From Bacillota bacterium (GTDB lineage Bacteria > Bacillota > UBA4882 > UBA8346), in contig JAFABB010000054.1 in the NCBI GenBank assembly GCA_023426245.1, positions 31,773 to 95,772 on the forward strand: a DNA stretch of 64,000 nucleotides, read 5' to 3'. Positions 8,351 through 17,242 of the stretch are shown here, piece after piece. Within the stretch, counting starts at the first letter, position 1. Each line of letters starts with the position of its first letter. Under the pieces are notes generated by a model. That model did not search any database and was not told where the DNA came from. It saw only the letters and a list, made by a program, of their open reading frames with translations. The position numbers and the translations under genes were made by a program.

Positions 8351-8442
8351 TCATCAATTGTAGCAAATTTAGTGAAAACTGGAGACCCAAAATCTTGGAT
8401 TTAAAGCGAATTGATTTACTGCTCGGCTATTGAATGCCCGGT
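8351..8442 (+). promoter_or_regulatory. Second, divergent GEMM-I-like element
   Basis: The element is clearly related to the riboswitch at 7587: AGCAAATTTAGTGAAAACTG, then GGAGACCCAAAA and GGATTTAAAGC line up with GGCAAATCCAGTGAAAACTG, GGAGACGCAAAG and GGGTCTAAAGT. Differences fall in the core: the position-20 base is A instead of G, GACGC is GACCC, and the 3' half (GCTCGGCTATTGAATGCCC) no longer matches the consensus well. It may be a decayed copy, or a variant with changed ligand preference, since A at position 20 is the mark of GEMM-Ib cAMP-GMP sensors. It precedes the small zinc-ribbon gene. Confidence 0.55.
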
Positions 8443-8496
8443 ATCTAAATTAAGTTATTCTTGGTTTTCGTTTTTCAAAATAAGGAGGCTTTTATA

Positions 8497-8682
8497 TTGG
8501 AGAATGTTTTAAAATCCACTGAGATTATTATTGAATGTCCCAATTGCCATTATATCTTGAGTAATAATGAATTCTCATGTCCAACATGTAATTTTGATTT
8601 GATAGTCAGAGACAATATCAGTATTGAAGATATATTTAAGTTAGAAGATACTCAAGCGACGAGGTCTGTTGAGGGAAAATAG
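8497..8682 (+). CDS. Small zinc-ribbon protein
   Basis: 61 residues from a TTG start with AAGGAGG 8 bases upstream; the open frame further upstream has no ribosome binding site. Two CxxC pairs, CPNC and CPTC, spaced by 15 residues, form a zinc-ribbon (IIIECPNCHYILSNNEFSCPTCNFDL), followed by an acidic tail. No catalytic domain is attached. It is preceded by the GEMM-like element and its own promoter, so it seems to be the second member of a pair of small riboswitch-linked genes. Confidence 0.65.
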   Translation: MENVLKSTEIIIECPNCHYILSNNEFSCPTCNFDLIVRDNISIEDIFKLEDTQATRSVEGK

Positions 8683-8863
8683 AACATCATTACCCGAATC
8701 GAAATGAGACAAACCATAACAGGTGGCAACGCCTGTTTTTTTGACTGTTAGACACCCATTTGAATCTCGAAAACACTGTTACCAATAACGAGAATGTGTG
8801 TTCGCGAAATATGGACCTGCGGAATCGTTTAATATTCCCTTGAAAGGTGTTCCAAAAAATAAA

Positions 8864-8890
8864 ATAAAAAAACTTCCCCATAGGAAGTTT
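8864..8890 (-). terminator. Rho-independent terminator of tRNA-Gly
   Basis: On the minus strand AAACTTCC-TATG-GGAAGTTT is followed by TTTTATTTTATTTT. It lies 12 bases after the tRNA 3' end. Confidence 0.85.
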
Positions 8891-8901
8891 AATTTGAATA
8901 T

Positions 8902-8976
8902 TGGAGCGGAAAACGAGATTCGAACTCGCGACCCTCGCCTTGGCAAGGCGATGCTCTACCACTGAGCTACTTCCGC
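8902..8976 (-). tRNA. tRNA-Gly (GCC anticodon)
   Basis: The minus strand folds as a complete cloverleaf of 75 bases: GCGGAAG acceptor arm paired with TTTCCGC, D-arm with AGCTCAGTGGTAGAGC, anticodon stem CGCCT-TGCCAAG-GCG with GCC at the anticodon, and T-arm GTTCGAATC. CCA is encoded. A strong terminator follows, so it is probably transcribed alone. Confidence 0.97.
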
Positions 8977-9064
8977 GACAACATGAATTATTTTACTATG
9001 ACATATAAACCTTAGTCAAGTAGATTCATACAAAATTTTTTAGTAAGCTCGTCAAGTGCTAAAC

Positions 9065-9547
9065 TTAGCCGTCTTTTTGGATAGTATCCTTTGTGGCATT
9101 ATAATGAACTTTAACTCCCCAAAACCAAGTTAAGGTTATAATAAACCTGATCAATGTACTCCAGTGATAATATTTTAAAAGTCCAGCTTCATGAAAAATA
9201 TCGTCTATGCCTGCACTGGCTAAAGAAAATGTGATTAAATACAAAGGATAAACATACCATAAATTGTTTGTGGGCAAATGAAATAAATAAATCATAATAG
9301 CCGGAATCCATGCGAAATTTAGCCAGGCATTGGCATAAAACGGTCTGAAAGGTTTAATTAGTTTATACTCATACCAATGGAGTCCCACTCCAAATATCCA
9401 GGCAAATATATGACCTGCTAAGTATCCCCAAATTAATCCATACCAAAAGAGCGGCTTAAACTTCTCTTTGGGAATTAAGACCAAAGCTAATCCCCACATT
9501 AAAAAGGCAATGATTAGATAATATAAATCTACAGGTATTCGGTTCAT
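9065..9547 (-). CDS. CBO0543-like integral membrane protein
   Basis: 160 residues with four to five hydrophobic segments (around 8-25, 33-55, 75-92, 97-112 and 130-147). Short loops carry aromatic and charged residues (HWYEYKLIKPFRPFYANAW, DDIFHEAGLLKYYHW). This pattern matches the CBO0543 family of small membrane proteins common in spore-forming Bacillota, whose function is unknown. GGAGGTGG lies 5 bases before the ATG. It stands alone. Confidence 0.75.
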   Translation of the reverse strand: MNRIPVDLYYLIIAFLMWGLALVLIPKEKFKPLFWYGLIWGYLAGHIFAWIFGVGLHWYEYKLIKPFRPFYANAWLNFAWIPAIMIYLFHLPTNNLWYVYPLYLITFSLASAGIDDIFHEAGLLKYYHWSTLIRFIITLTWFWGVKVHYNATKDTIQKDG

Positions 9548-9980
9548 GAATCCACCTCCACGAATTATGGTTTACAAAAATTGTAAAATTATTTCTCAAT
9601 TCTCCATAATTCCTCATATTCACGAAAACAATAAAGTCCTACCCCATAATGAGCAAAGGACTTATCCAAATCCAACTGCATCCTTACCTTCAGGCACTGA
9701 GAAAAATCACGTAACAGAACCCATGGTAAACCTGTTTTCCTAAATATCAAGTCCACAATATTGGCCAATCGCTTCGCTTCACCATGTTTTTTATGACATT
9801 TATAACCCCCCTTTTGTAGCGTGGGTTTTTTTTACCGTAAAACTGTTGGAATTCTTCTATTTTCGTCGTTGAATTGTAAGGAGCATTATCGTAAAATTAA
9901 ATGATTGGATGGTGGTCCGATGTATCATTATATTTTGCGGTGATCACGGATGATTGATGATAAGATGGGGGCAGTGAAGG

Positions 9981-10730
9981 GTGAATCAGTTCATCTACAG
10001 TAAAGAATTAACGTTAATCAGGCCGGAGGAAACCTTTAAGGCTGGTCTGTGCCTTTGTGATTGTTCAAAATTCGCCCGTTATGAAGAGATCGTTGCTTTT
10101 TTACATCCGCAGGAAAAGAAATACTATGAGACCCTTCGATTTGAAAAACGAATCAAGAGCTACCTCATTGGACGGTTGACCGCTAAAAAAGCTATTGCTT
10201 GCTTAATCCGGAATGATAATTTGGCCACAATTTCTATTCAGGCGGGAATATTCAATCAACCCGTTGTTTCCTGTCCGGACAGGCAAAATATTCAAGTAAG
10301 TATTAGCCATTGTGATAATTTCGGCGCCGCAATCGCCTTCCTGGAAATTCATCCGATGGCGATCGATGTTGAAAGGATCATCAACGGGGAACATAGCCGA
10401 GCTATAGAAAGAGAATCAACCGAATCAGAAATAAAGCTTATCAAAAGACTGCCTTTTTCTTATGTAGCGATGCTAACGATTTTATGGACAGCTAAAGAAG
10501 CATTATCCAAAGTTCTAAAAACCGGAATGATGACCTCGTTTAAAATCTTCGAAATCGATCGTATCGAAATCAACTCCGATTATGCACTCTGCTTTTATAA
10601 AAATTTTGCCCAGTATAAGACGATTGCCTTTTTTATCAATGATTATATCTGTTCGATCATTTATCCAATGAAAACAGAACTGAACCTAGATTTTCATTCT
10701 CTCAAAAAAAACCTTTCAGAATGCCCGTAA
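9981..10730 (+). CDS. Sfp-type 4'-phosphopantetheinyl transferase
   Basis: 249 residues from a GTG start behind GGGGG; normal length for the Sfp/Gsp class. Three family motifs are visible: GRLTAKKAI near 64-72, SISHC near 108-111, the Mg-binding IDVERI (Asp129, Glu131) and WTAKEALSK (Trp169 to Lys177). The enzyme transfers phosphopantetheine from CoA to a serine of a carrier protein. No polyketide, peptide synthetase or carrier protein gene is in the window, so the target is unknown. It could be the general activator of fatty-acid carrier protein or serve a distant secondary-metabolite locus. The last 25 residues have no motif. Confidence 0.88.
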   Translation: MNQFIYSKELTLIRPEETFKAGLCLCDCSKFARYEEIVAFLHPQEKKYYETLRFEKRIKSYLIGRLTAKKAIACLIRNDNLATISIQAGIFNQPVVSCPDRQNIQVSISHCDNFGAAIAFLEIHPMAIDVERIINGEHSRAIERESTESEIKLIKRLPFSYVAMLTILWTAKEALSKVLKTGMMTSFKIFEIDRIEINSDYALCFYKNFAQYKTIAFFINDYICSIIYPMKTELNLDFHSLKKNLSECP

Positions 10731-10909
10731 GCAAGTCGACATCCATACCTTTTAAGCGGTATAGGCGGGATTTTCAACCCGGCTTATATCGTTAACTTGA
10801 CAGCTTCCATCCAAGATGTGAATCAGCATGGAGAACCAGTCAATATCCGTTCGTTCTTGATTGAAAAATATGCTATAATGGATAGGGAATCAATCTTGAA
10901 GGCAAATCC

Positions 10910-12472
10910 ATGTTGCGAAACAGAAGAACCACCCCATATTATGCGAGTGGCATCATCCTTTTCTATTTAATCTTCCATTTTCTAAGTTTAACCGGATTTC
11001 CCTTAATGCACTCCGATGAAGCTTGGCTCAGCGGTTTGTCCCGGCAAATCGCAACAACCGGTAATATCTCATCTACCGAGCCCTTTTTCGATTTAAAGCC
11101 CCGCAACCCCCATGCGCTAAAAACCGTCTTTCACGGTATCCAGATCCTGTTTATTCGAGGGTTTCATTATAGTTTATTCAGTATCCGGCTTGTTTCGTTG
11201 CTCTTTGGCTTCCTAACCTTGTTTTTTCTGTATAAACTGGCACTCCTTATTTTGCCATCCCAAAACTGGGCGCTATTTACCTGTTTATTGGTGGGTATCG
11301 ACGTCCAATTCTTTTATGCTTCCCACTTTGGCCGCCAAGAAATCGTTTTATTAGGGATCATGGTCTGGGGATGCTATTATCTAATAAAACACCTCCCCGG
11401 CCATTGTATTAACCATGATTTCATCCTAGGCATTATGACCGGAACAAGCATCGGAATTCATCCCAACGGAGCGATCATTGCCCTTTTGTTTACCATGATT
11501 TATGGGTATTATCTGATTTGGAACAAAAATTTAAAAATACTCCATTTATGCTGTTTCTGTCTAGCCACGGCTTTTTTTGCGCTACTTTTCATTAAACTCA
11601 GTTACTCGTTTGACCCGCAATTTATCCCCCATTACCTGTCTTATGGGGAGCAACAGTTTAAAGTTCTGCATCCCCTGAGCGAGAAAGCCCATTCTTTGAT
11701 CCGGTTTTACCAAAATATTTATCTTCAAAAAACCGGCACCTATTATTGCCCCAATCTCAGGCCGGAGTTTTTCCTTTTTGCCCTGGTTTCCCTATGCTCC
11801 CTTTTTGAACTGGGTAAAAACAAAAATTCACCGGAACCGTCAAAACTATCCTGGATTATATTGGCGATTATCGCCATCAATCTCGGTTTCATTATCATCG
11901 GAAGATTCAATACTACCAGCATCGTTTTTCTGTTCCCGTTTTTCTACTTACTGACCGCCATCATTTTAACGACTCTTCCCGACAAATGGCGGAAGATGCT
12001 TTCCGCAATCGTAGTTTTCTTCCTCTTGTTAAACACCTTGGCAAACGTTATCCCGCCTCTAAAATTCAGCTACTCCGCCTACCTGAAAAAAATTGCGGCC
12101 GCTGTCAGTCCAGGGACCCGAGTCCTGGCGAGTCTCAACACCGAATACTACTTCCAAAACGGTAAACTTCATGATTATCGCAATTTAGCTTATTTGAGAA
12201 AGAACAAACTGTCGCTTGGTGACTACATCCGCCAAAAGCACATTCAATATATTATTTATCCGGAAGGACTGGACTTCATCTATCAAAAGCGGCCCAAATG
12301 GAATGGAGTTTACGGCCAACCTTACTATTACCCTGAAATGCAACGATTTTTAAAAAAGCACTGCCGACCGGTATCGCGTTTCTCCGATCCGGCTTATGGA
12401 ATCGAAATCCCCGCCTATGCGGGGAAAAAGAATTGGCAGGTAACGGTTTATCAAGTTCTGCCCGATGAGTAA
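10910..12472 (+). CDS. Membrane glycosyltransferase of the ArnT/PMT type
   Basis: 520 residues with about ten hydrophobic segments in the first 400 and a soluble C-terminal part. The first outer loop carries MHSDEAWL, the Asp-Glu pair typical of GT-C enzymes of the ArnT/PMT/GT83 group, which use a polyprenyl-phosphate sugar donor. GAAGG is 8 bases before the ATG. The acceptor is unknown; cell-wall polymers or surface proteins are likely given the sugar genes at 15228-18394. The 3' end overlaps the convergent ABC ATPase gene by 22 bases. Confidence 0.8.
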   Translation: MLRNRRTTPYYASGIILFYLIFHFLSLTGFPLMHSDEAWLSGLSRQIATTGNISSTEPFFDLKPRNPHALKTVFHGIQILFIRGFHYSLFSIRLVSLLFGFLTLFFLYKLALLILPSQNWALFTCLLVGIDVQFFYASHFGRQEIVLLGIMVWGCYYLIKHLPGHCINHDFILGIMTGTSIGIHPNGAIIALLFTMIYGYYLIWNKNLKILHLCCFCLATAFFALLFIKLSYSFDPQFIPHYLSYGEQQFKVLHPLSEKAHSLIRFYQNIYLQKTGTYYCPNLRPEFFLFALVSLCSLFELGKNKNSPEPSKLSWIILAIIAINLGFIIIGRFNTTSIVFLFPFFYLLTAIILTTLPDKWRKMLSAIVVFFLLLNTLANVIPPLKFSYSAYLKKIAAAVSPGTRVLASLNTEYYFQNGKLHDYRNLAYLRKNKLSLGDYIRQKHIQYIIYPEGLDFIYQKRPKWNGVYGQPYYYPEMQRFLKKHCRPVSRFSDPAYGIEIPAYAGKKNWQVTVYQVLPDE

Positions 12473-13254
12473 TCCCTTTCGTCGAGGTAATCACCGTCAA
12501 CTGCATCGAACTTGCTGTAAACTCTTTGCCACATATCCGCAAACCTTGGATCACCGGGATCCCGCGGTCTTTCAAGAGAGTTGGTGATCATCGCTTTCAG
12601 ATCATGACTGATTTGGCTTAAGATCAAAATCCGATCCGCTAAAATAATTGCCTCTTGAATATCATGGGTGACAAAAATCGCTGTAACACCTGTATCCTTC
12701 CACAGCTTTAGCAAAGTCCGCTGTAACATCCCCCGGGTTTGAGCATCCAGGCTGCCAAAGGGCTCATCCATTAATAAAACTTCCGGCTGCAAGGCCAATG
12801 CTCTGGCTAAAGCAACTTTCTGCTTCATTCCTCCGGATAGTTGATAAGGATAATACTCTTCATATCCTTCCAGCATCATCATTGCCAAATACCGCCGGGC
12901 GATAGCCTTCCGGTTCCGGTCGGAGCCGCCGATTTTTTTGATCTTCAAGGGGAAAGTAATGTTCTGAAGCACTGTCTTCCACGGAAAGAGCTGGTTAAAA
13001 TCTTGAAAAATCATCATCCGCCTGGCGTCCGGTTTGCTTAAGGGCGCCCCATCCAAAAAAACAGTCCCGGATTCCGGCTCTTCAAACCCGGCAATCATCC
13101 GCAGCAATGTCGACTTTCCCGAACCGGACGGTCCTACCAGGCAGATAAACTCTCCTTGATGAATCAAAATATTGATCCGCTGCAAAACTTGAATCCGGGA
13201 ATTGCCGCTTGGGAAAGACTTGGCTAAATCTCTCAGCTCCAATTTACAATTCAT
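12451..13254 (-). CDS. ABC transporter ATPase, SsuB/TauB/ThiZ type
   Basis: 267 residues. Walker A GPSGSGKST (41-49), Q-loop Gln84, signature LSGGMKQK (139-146) and Walker B VLLMDEP (159-165) are all intact. The sequence is nearest the nitrate/sulfonate/taurine subfamily (FGSLDAQTR, VTHDIQEA). It is the third gene of an SBP-permease-ATPase set, 99 bases after the permease. GGAGC lies 6 bases before the ATG. Substrate: sulfonates, taurine, nitrate or a thiamine precursor are all possible; no riboswitch or metabolic neighbour decides it. The sulfur genes nearby make an organosulfur substrate attractive but unproven. Confidence 0.9.
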   Translation of the reverse strand: MNCKLELRDLAKSFPSGNSRIQVLQRINILIHQGEFICLVGPSGSGKSTLLRMIAGFEEPESGTVFLDGAPLSKPDARRMMIFQDFNQLFPWKTVLQNITFPLKIKKIGGSDRNRKAIARRYLAMMMLEGYEEYYPYQLSGGMKQKVALARALALQPEVLLMDEPFGSLDAQTRGMLQRTLLKLWKDTGVTAIFVTHDIQEAIILADRILILSQISHDLKAMITNSLERPRDPGDPRFADMWQRVYSKFDAVDGDYLDERDYSSGRT

Positions 13255-13353
13255 GACATGCTCCTCAATTGAACCATGCTCCTTATTTTACTTTGTCAAA
13301 ATCCGGGCAAAAAAATTCCCAGGTTCAATAGTTAATTACTCAATGATCGAAAA

Positions 13354-14139
13354 TTAAAGGCCGATTCCCCATTTTTTCACCGTCAGTGCTTCAATTTTAT
13401 GAAAGAGAATATCTTCGACCAAAATACCGATGATTACAATTACGATAATTCCGGCGTAAATCCCGGCCGAATCCATGAATACCCGTTTTTTAAAAATATA
13501 CCATCCCAGCCCGCCTTCACCTCCGGCGGCTCCAAAAATCATTTCCGCGCTGATCAAAGCGCGCCAAGCCCTAGCCCAGCCAATCTTTAAACCGGCCAGC
13601 AAATACGGCAATGCGGCGGGAATCATAATCCTGGTTGCGCTTTGGACCGGACTTAACTCCAGGTTTCGCCCAAATTCCCGGTAAACTTTGGGAATCGACC
13701 GGAACCCCGCCAATAAATTAAGAATCACCGGCCAAATCACCGAATGAATGATGATAAAAACAATGGCGTTGGCGCCGGTGCCCATCCAAAGAATGATGAT
13801 TGGCAATAAAGCGATCCCCGGAAGCGGATGAGCGACAACGGTAAGCGTATCCATCAATGACTGAAAAATTTTGCAGGACATGCTCAAAACTGAAAACAAT
13901 AAAGCGCCCCCAAAGCCAATCACTAAACCTTCGAAAATCAGCAGCATAGACAAACTTGTAGCCCGAATCATTTCTCCACTTTGAAGCGAATTCACCAAGG
14001 AAACCATGATTTCCGGCAACGGGGGAAGCAATGCCGGATTAACCCATCCTGAACTGGCGATTGCTTGCCAAATGAATCCAAACACCAAAATCCAGATGAT
14101 CCTTTGAAACAGTTTGCTCTCCCAAAGCTTACCTTTCAT
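13354..14139 (-). CDS. ABC transporter permease, SsuC/TauC type
   Basis: 261 residues with six hydrophobic segments and the BPD_transp_1 loop EFGRNLELSPVQSATRIMIPAALPYLLAGLK (given here as the region near 153-185), which docks on the ATPase. The start codon overlaps the end of the binding-protein gene by 11 bases, so the two are translationally coupled. It forms the membrane channel of the importer encoded by 12451-15103. Confidence 0.9.
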   Translation of the reverse strand: MKGKLWESKLFQRIIWILVFGFIWQAIASSGWVNPALLPPLPEIMVSLVNSLQSGEMIRATSLSMLLIFEGLVIGFGGALLFSVLSMSCKIFQSLMDTLTVVAHPLPGIALLPIIILWMGTGANAIVFIIIHSVIWPVILNLLAGFRSIPKVYREFGRNLELSPVQSATRIMIPAALPYLLAGLKIGWARAWRALISAEMIFGAAGGEGGLGWYIFKKRVFMDSAGIYAGIIVIVIIGILVEDILFHKIEALTVKKWGIGL

Positions 14140-15103
14140 AGCGCGCGTTTTCCCATAAAATTTCCGACATTTTCCGGGGCGTCTGATGGATATAGCCCGA
14201 ACGCTTTAAAAAAGCGGCAAATTTTTCAACTCCTTTGATGGTTGCCGTATATCGCATTCCTTTCTGATTGAAATAGGATAATAATTCCGCTTGGGAAATT
14301 TTATATTCGCTACTGAGGAGAGTTGCAGTTTTGCTGGGATTCTCCTGAACAAAGCGAATTGCTTCTTGTAGGGCTCTAAGAAAGGCCCGATAGGCCCTGG
14401 GGTTTTGATCATGAAATTTCTCGGTGGTAACGCCGACAATAAAAGTAAACGCTCCCCCAAAGGCGGTGGTGCCGTCGAGTATCTGATGCATTTCCGGATT
14501 TTCCAATTCTTTATTCAAATAAGGCGGCGCAGTGAAATGGGCGGTAATTTCCTTCTTGACGAGCAAAGCGTTCATCCCGTCCGGATGGGCCAGGGTGACC
14601 AACAGGTTATCAAGCTTTTTGGCATCCCCAAACTCCCGTTCACTGGCCATGGCTAACAGAATATGTTGGATGCTTCCCGGTTGCGGCAGGGCGATGCGGT
14701 CATTTCTGGTAATATCGCCAAGGGAGCGGATTCCCTTTTTCCAAGTTACCAGTCCTACCGGACTTTCCGATAAACCGCTGGCGATCTTCCACTTCATTCC
14801 CTTGTCCCATCCGATCAAAAACGGCGGAATCGCCATGAAGCCGATATCGACTCGATTGGCCAACATTGCTTCACGAATGGTGGCGGTATTACTCAACTGA
14901 CTCCATTCAATCTTGACGCCGGGCAACCTCTTCTCCAATAATTTCCGATCTTTCATGATTTGCAACGGGGCATAAGCCAAACCGTATTGCTCGGAGAGGC
15001 AAATCTTATTCACCGGTTCCGGCCGATTGCCAAGGGTGCATTCGGAAACCGTCATCGCTATCAGCATTACCAGAATAGTTCCTGTTAAACGAAATCTCTT
15101 CAC
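14129..15103 (-). CDS. ABC transporter substrate-binding protein, SsuA/NMT1 type
   Basis: 324 residues from a GTG start with AGGAGG 7 bases upstream. A signal peptide (RLTGTILVMLIAMTV) ends in VSEC, a near-lipobox with Glu at -1, so lipid attachment is uncertain. The mature part has the NMT1/OpuAC pattern: EQYGLAYAPLQIMKDRKLLEK, then VDIGFMAIPPFLIGWDKG and a hinge around GSIQHILLAMASE. In this family the ligand is a sulfonate, nitrate, taurine or pyrimidine. The upstream spacer (15104-15227) has short hairpins but no recognisable riboswitch. Confidence 0.88.
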   Translation of the reverse strand: MKRFRLTGTILVMLIAMTVSECTLGNRPEPVNKICLSEQYGLAYAPLQIMKDRKLLEKRLPGVKIEWSQLSNTATIREAMLANRVDIGFMAIPPFLIGWDKGMKWKIASGLSESPVGLVTWKKGIRSLGDITRNDRIALPQPGSIQHILLAMASEREFGDAKKLDNLLVTLAHPDGMNALLVKKEITAHFTAPPYLNKELENPEMHQILDGTTAFGGAFTFIVGVTTEKFHDQNPRAYRAFLRALQEAIRFVQENPSKTATLLSSEYKISQAELLSYFNQKGMRYTATIKGVEKFAAFLKRSGYIHQTPRKMSEILWENARYER

Positions 15104-15227
15104 CTTAAAACCTCCTGAAATGATCCCCGGAAGAAATACCGGGATATTCGAGATTATCCTTCACGACCATCCATAGCCTTATTTTAAGGCCCTCATCTGA
15201 CTAGTACACCTTCGGGAATCGCAACAA

Positions 15228-16472
15228 TCAATACCCATTGCTAGAAAACCGGATAACCTGATTTTTGCCGAATTCATCATAAATGCTAAGTTCTCTATAT
15301 GCACCCTCGATCTTTTCTTTTAAGTCCGCTTGATTACTACCTTCTATAATTAGATAACCTGCTCTTTGAGTGGCATTGGCTATGGGGTGGATCTGATCCC
15401 CTACCCGATAATGGTACCTGGCCCGGACCACTCCAGGTAACTGATTAATCTTGTCGATATCAGCCAAGGCCCCCACTTTACATGGGTTAGCGAAAAAAAG
15501 CTCTACCGATAGGCGTTTCGGATTATGGAGCAAGTCATGATTTTTCAAATCGAAAACCGCTAATTCTCTTCCCAAACTGGCGTCGATCAACATTCCTAAA
15601 ATATCAATACCGGTAGCCCGGTGTAAATAAATATCCTCATAGGCCCCACCGATCCGGCAAGCTATCTCATTTACTTTAATTCCTGCGGCGCCGATCAGCA
15701 TTTGAAAATAAATCGGGCCGTTGGCTATCTTAAAACTATCCACAATTTGTTTGGATAGCTTTAAAATCTCCTGATAATGCCAATCCAAAAACTTGGACGG
15801 CAAATGATGCGCGATGCAAATACCGATATGCCGTTGATTCTCAAGTGAAACCCGGTCGACCACTGAAATTAAAAATGTTTCCCCATTCACCACCCAGCCG
15901 CTGACCGTAATCTCTTCACTTGGATAATACTCTTCGACTAAAATCCGGGATTCCCTGGAATAGCTCAAAACGTCCTTAAAGACTTCCCGAATTTCGGCAA
16001 TGGATTGCAATTTATATACTCCCCGTTGCCCCTGGCTGTCAAGGGGTTTAACCACCACCGGAAAACTGATCCCGGCCAGCTCCCGGTCAGAAAAGTTTTT
16101 CGGCAACAAACGATATTTAGCAGTAGGAATGCCGGCCTCCTGAAATTTTTCTTTCATTATTTCTTTATGGGTGACCGCCTTGGCTGTGGCCACATCGAGA
16201 AATGCCGGAAGTTTTAACTTTTGCGCCACCTCGGCCGCAGTATATACCGGTTGGTCGGTCCCCAGGGTCATGATTCCGTCAACCCCATATTTTTGCGCAA
16301 TCCCGACGTTCCCCTCCACATCAAAGGTGCTGACCTGCTCATGGAAATCGGCAATGGCTTTACCGGGGGGATCCGGGTAATAGTCGGAGACGATCACCGT
16401 ATGGCCTTGTTCCTTGGCTCTTGCAATGGCATTGAACTGAGCGTTGCCCGCTCCTAAAATCAATAGTTTCAT
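15228..16472 (-). CDS. ATP-grasp family ligase
   Basis: 414 residues. A Rossmann-like pre-ATP-grasp domain (KLLILGAGNAQFNAIARAKEQG) is followed by the ATP-grasp core: PVVVKPLDSQGQRGV (about 140-155), VEEYYPSEEITVSGW, and the Mg-binding IKVNEIACRIGGAYEDIY. A C-terminal strand-rich domain closes the protein. ATP-grasp enzymes of this PurK/carboxylate-amine class join a carboxylate to an amine through an acyl phosphate. It is the last gene after a WecE-like aminotransferase and a GT2, with a 25-base gap, so it may attach an amino acid or acyl group to an amino sugar. The substrate is not known. Confidence 0.8.
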   Translation of the reverse strand: MKLLILGAGNAQFNAIARAKEQGHTVIVSDYYPDPPGKAIADFHEQVSTFDVEGNVGIAQKYGVDGIMTLGTDQPVYTAAEVAQKLKLPAFLDVATAKAVTHKEIMKEKFQEAGIPTAKYRLLPKNFSDRELAGISFPVVVKPLDSQGQRGVYKLQSIAEIREVFKDVLSYSRESRILVEEYYPSEEITVSGWVVNGETFLISVVDRVSLENQRHIGICIAHHLPSKFLDWHYQEILKLSKQIVDSFKIANGPIYFQMLIGAAGIKVNEIACRIGGAYEDIYLHRATGIDILGMLIDASLGRELAVFDLKNHDLLHNPKRLSVELFFANPCKVGALADIDKINQLPGVVRARYHYRVGDQIHPIANATQRAGYLIIEGSNQADLKEKIEGAYRELSIYDEFGKNQVIRFSSNGY

Positions 16473-16496
16473 GATGAAATTCCTTTAGATTATAGA

Positions 16497-17234
16497 TTAG
16501 AAATGAATCTCCCTGATCTCAAACTGAGGTCGCTCATCCTTTGGCAGATACTCCGCAATCCTTGAATAATTCATTAACAATTTAACCCAAAGGCGGAACA
16601 ACTTGCGGAAACCATAGTTTGAACCACCGTATCTCCTTGGCTCATGACAGACGACAACATTGGCGGTGTGGGTGGTAGCCTTAAAAATTAGCGGAGCGAG
16701 ATAGATGAAAGACCTCTTTACTTGTGTGAGTTCCATCACCACGGTCCGTTTTAAAGCCCTAAAGCTGCTTACTTTGAAGTTTCGGGTTTTTCGGGAAATG
16801 AGGGTCAACAAACAATCGGTCATGACAGTGCCCAGATTCCTGTAAAATGAATGTTTCTTAGCAGCAGGAATTCCGAAAACAACATCGTAACCCGCTTCGA
16901 TCTTTTCAATCAGAAGAGGGATCTCCTCCGGAGGATGCTGCAAATCATCGTCCAGGGTAATCACAACTTCGCCGGCAACGTAATGGAAGCCGCTGAGTAA
17001 AGCATTTTGTTGCCCAAAATTACGTCCAAGCCGGATCAGCTTTACTTTCGGATCACCAGAGTGAAGTGCCTGCATCTTCAAAAAGCTCCCATCCCGGCTG
17101 GCATCATCTACCATGATGATTTCATAATTTTCGCCCGCTATCTTTTTTAAAACCACACTAAGTCTCCGATACAATTCTCCCAGGGACTTTTCGCTGTTAA
17201 AAACGGGGATGACTACCGATAAGTAAGTTGTCAT
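16497..17234 (-). CDS. GT2 family glycosyltransferase (DPM/GtrB type)
   Basis: 245 residues, a single GT-A domain. LSVVIPVFNSEKSLGELY opens it, the nucleotide-sugar/metal motif DDASRDGS and the second acidic motif TLDDDLQHPPEE follow near 90-102. The latter is typical of enzymes that load a sugar onto undecaprenyl or dolichyl phosphate. No C-terminal membrane anchor is visible. It starts 8 bases after the aminotransferase gene, so the pair is co-transcribed. A polyprenyl-phosphate sugar made here could feed the ArnT-like enzyme at 10910. Confidence 0.88.
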   Translation of the reverse strand: MTTYLSVVIPVFNSEKSLGELYRRLSVVLKKIAGENYEIIMVDDASRDGSFLKMQALHSGDPKVKLIRLGRNFGQQNALLSGFHYVAGEVVITLDDDLQHPPEEIPLLIEKIEAGYDVVFGIPAAKKHSFYRNLGTVMTDCLLTLISRKTRNFKVSSFRALKRTVVMELTQVKRSFIYLAPLIFKATTHTANVVVCHEPRRYGGSNYGFRKLFRLWVKLLMNYSRIAEYLPKDERPQFEIREIHF

Positions 17235-17242
17235 TCTGACCT

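Noticed and set aside
9546..9743. 65-codon plus-strand frame beside the CBO0543-like gene
   Set aside because: Starts inside the other gene's ribosome binding site region; no family or signal.
10740..10900. Terminator after the phosphopantetheinyl transferase gene
   Set aside because: A GTATAGGCGGG/CCCGGCTTATA hairpin exists but lacks a T-run, so I did not call it.
15104..15227. Riboswitch (TPP or SAM) before the SsuA-type gene
   Set aside because: The CTGAGA and ACCTGATC-type cores of a TPP element and a SAM-type fold are absent; only short hairpins are seen.
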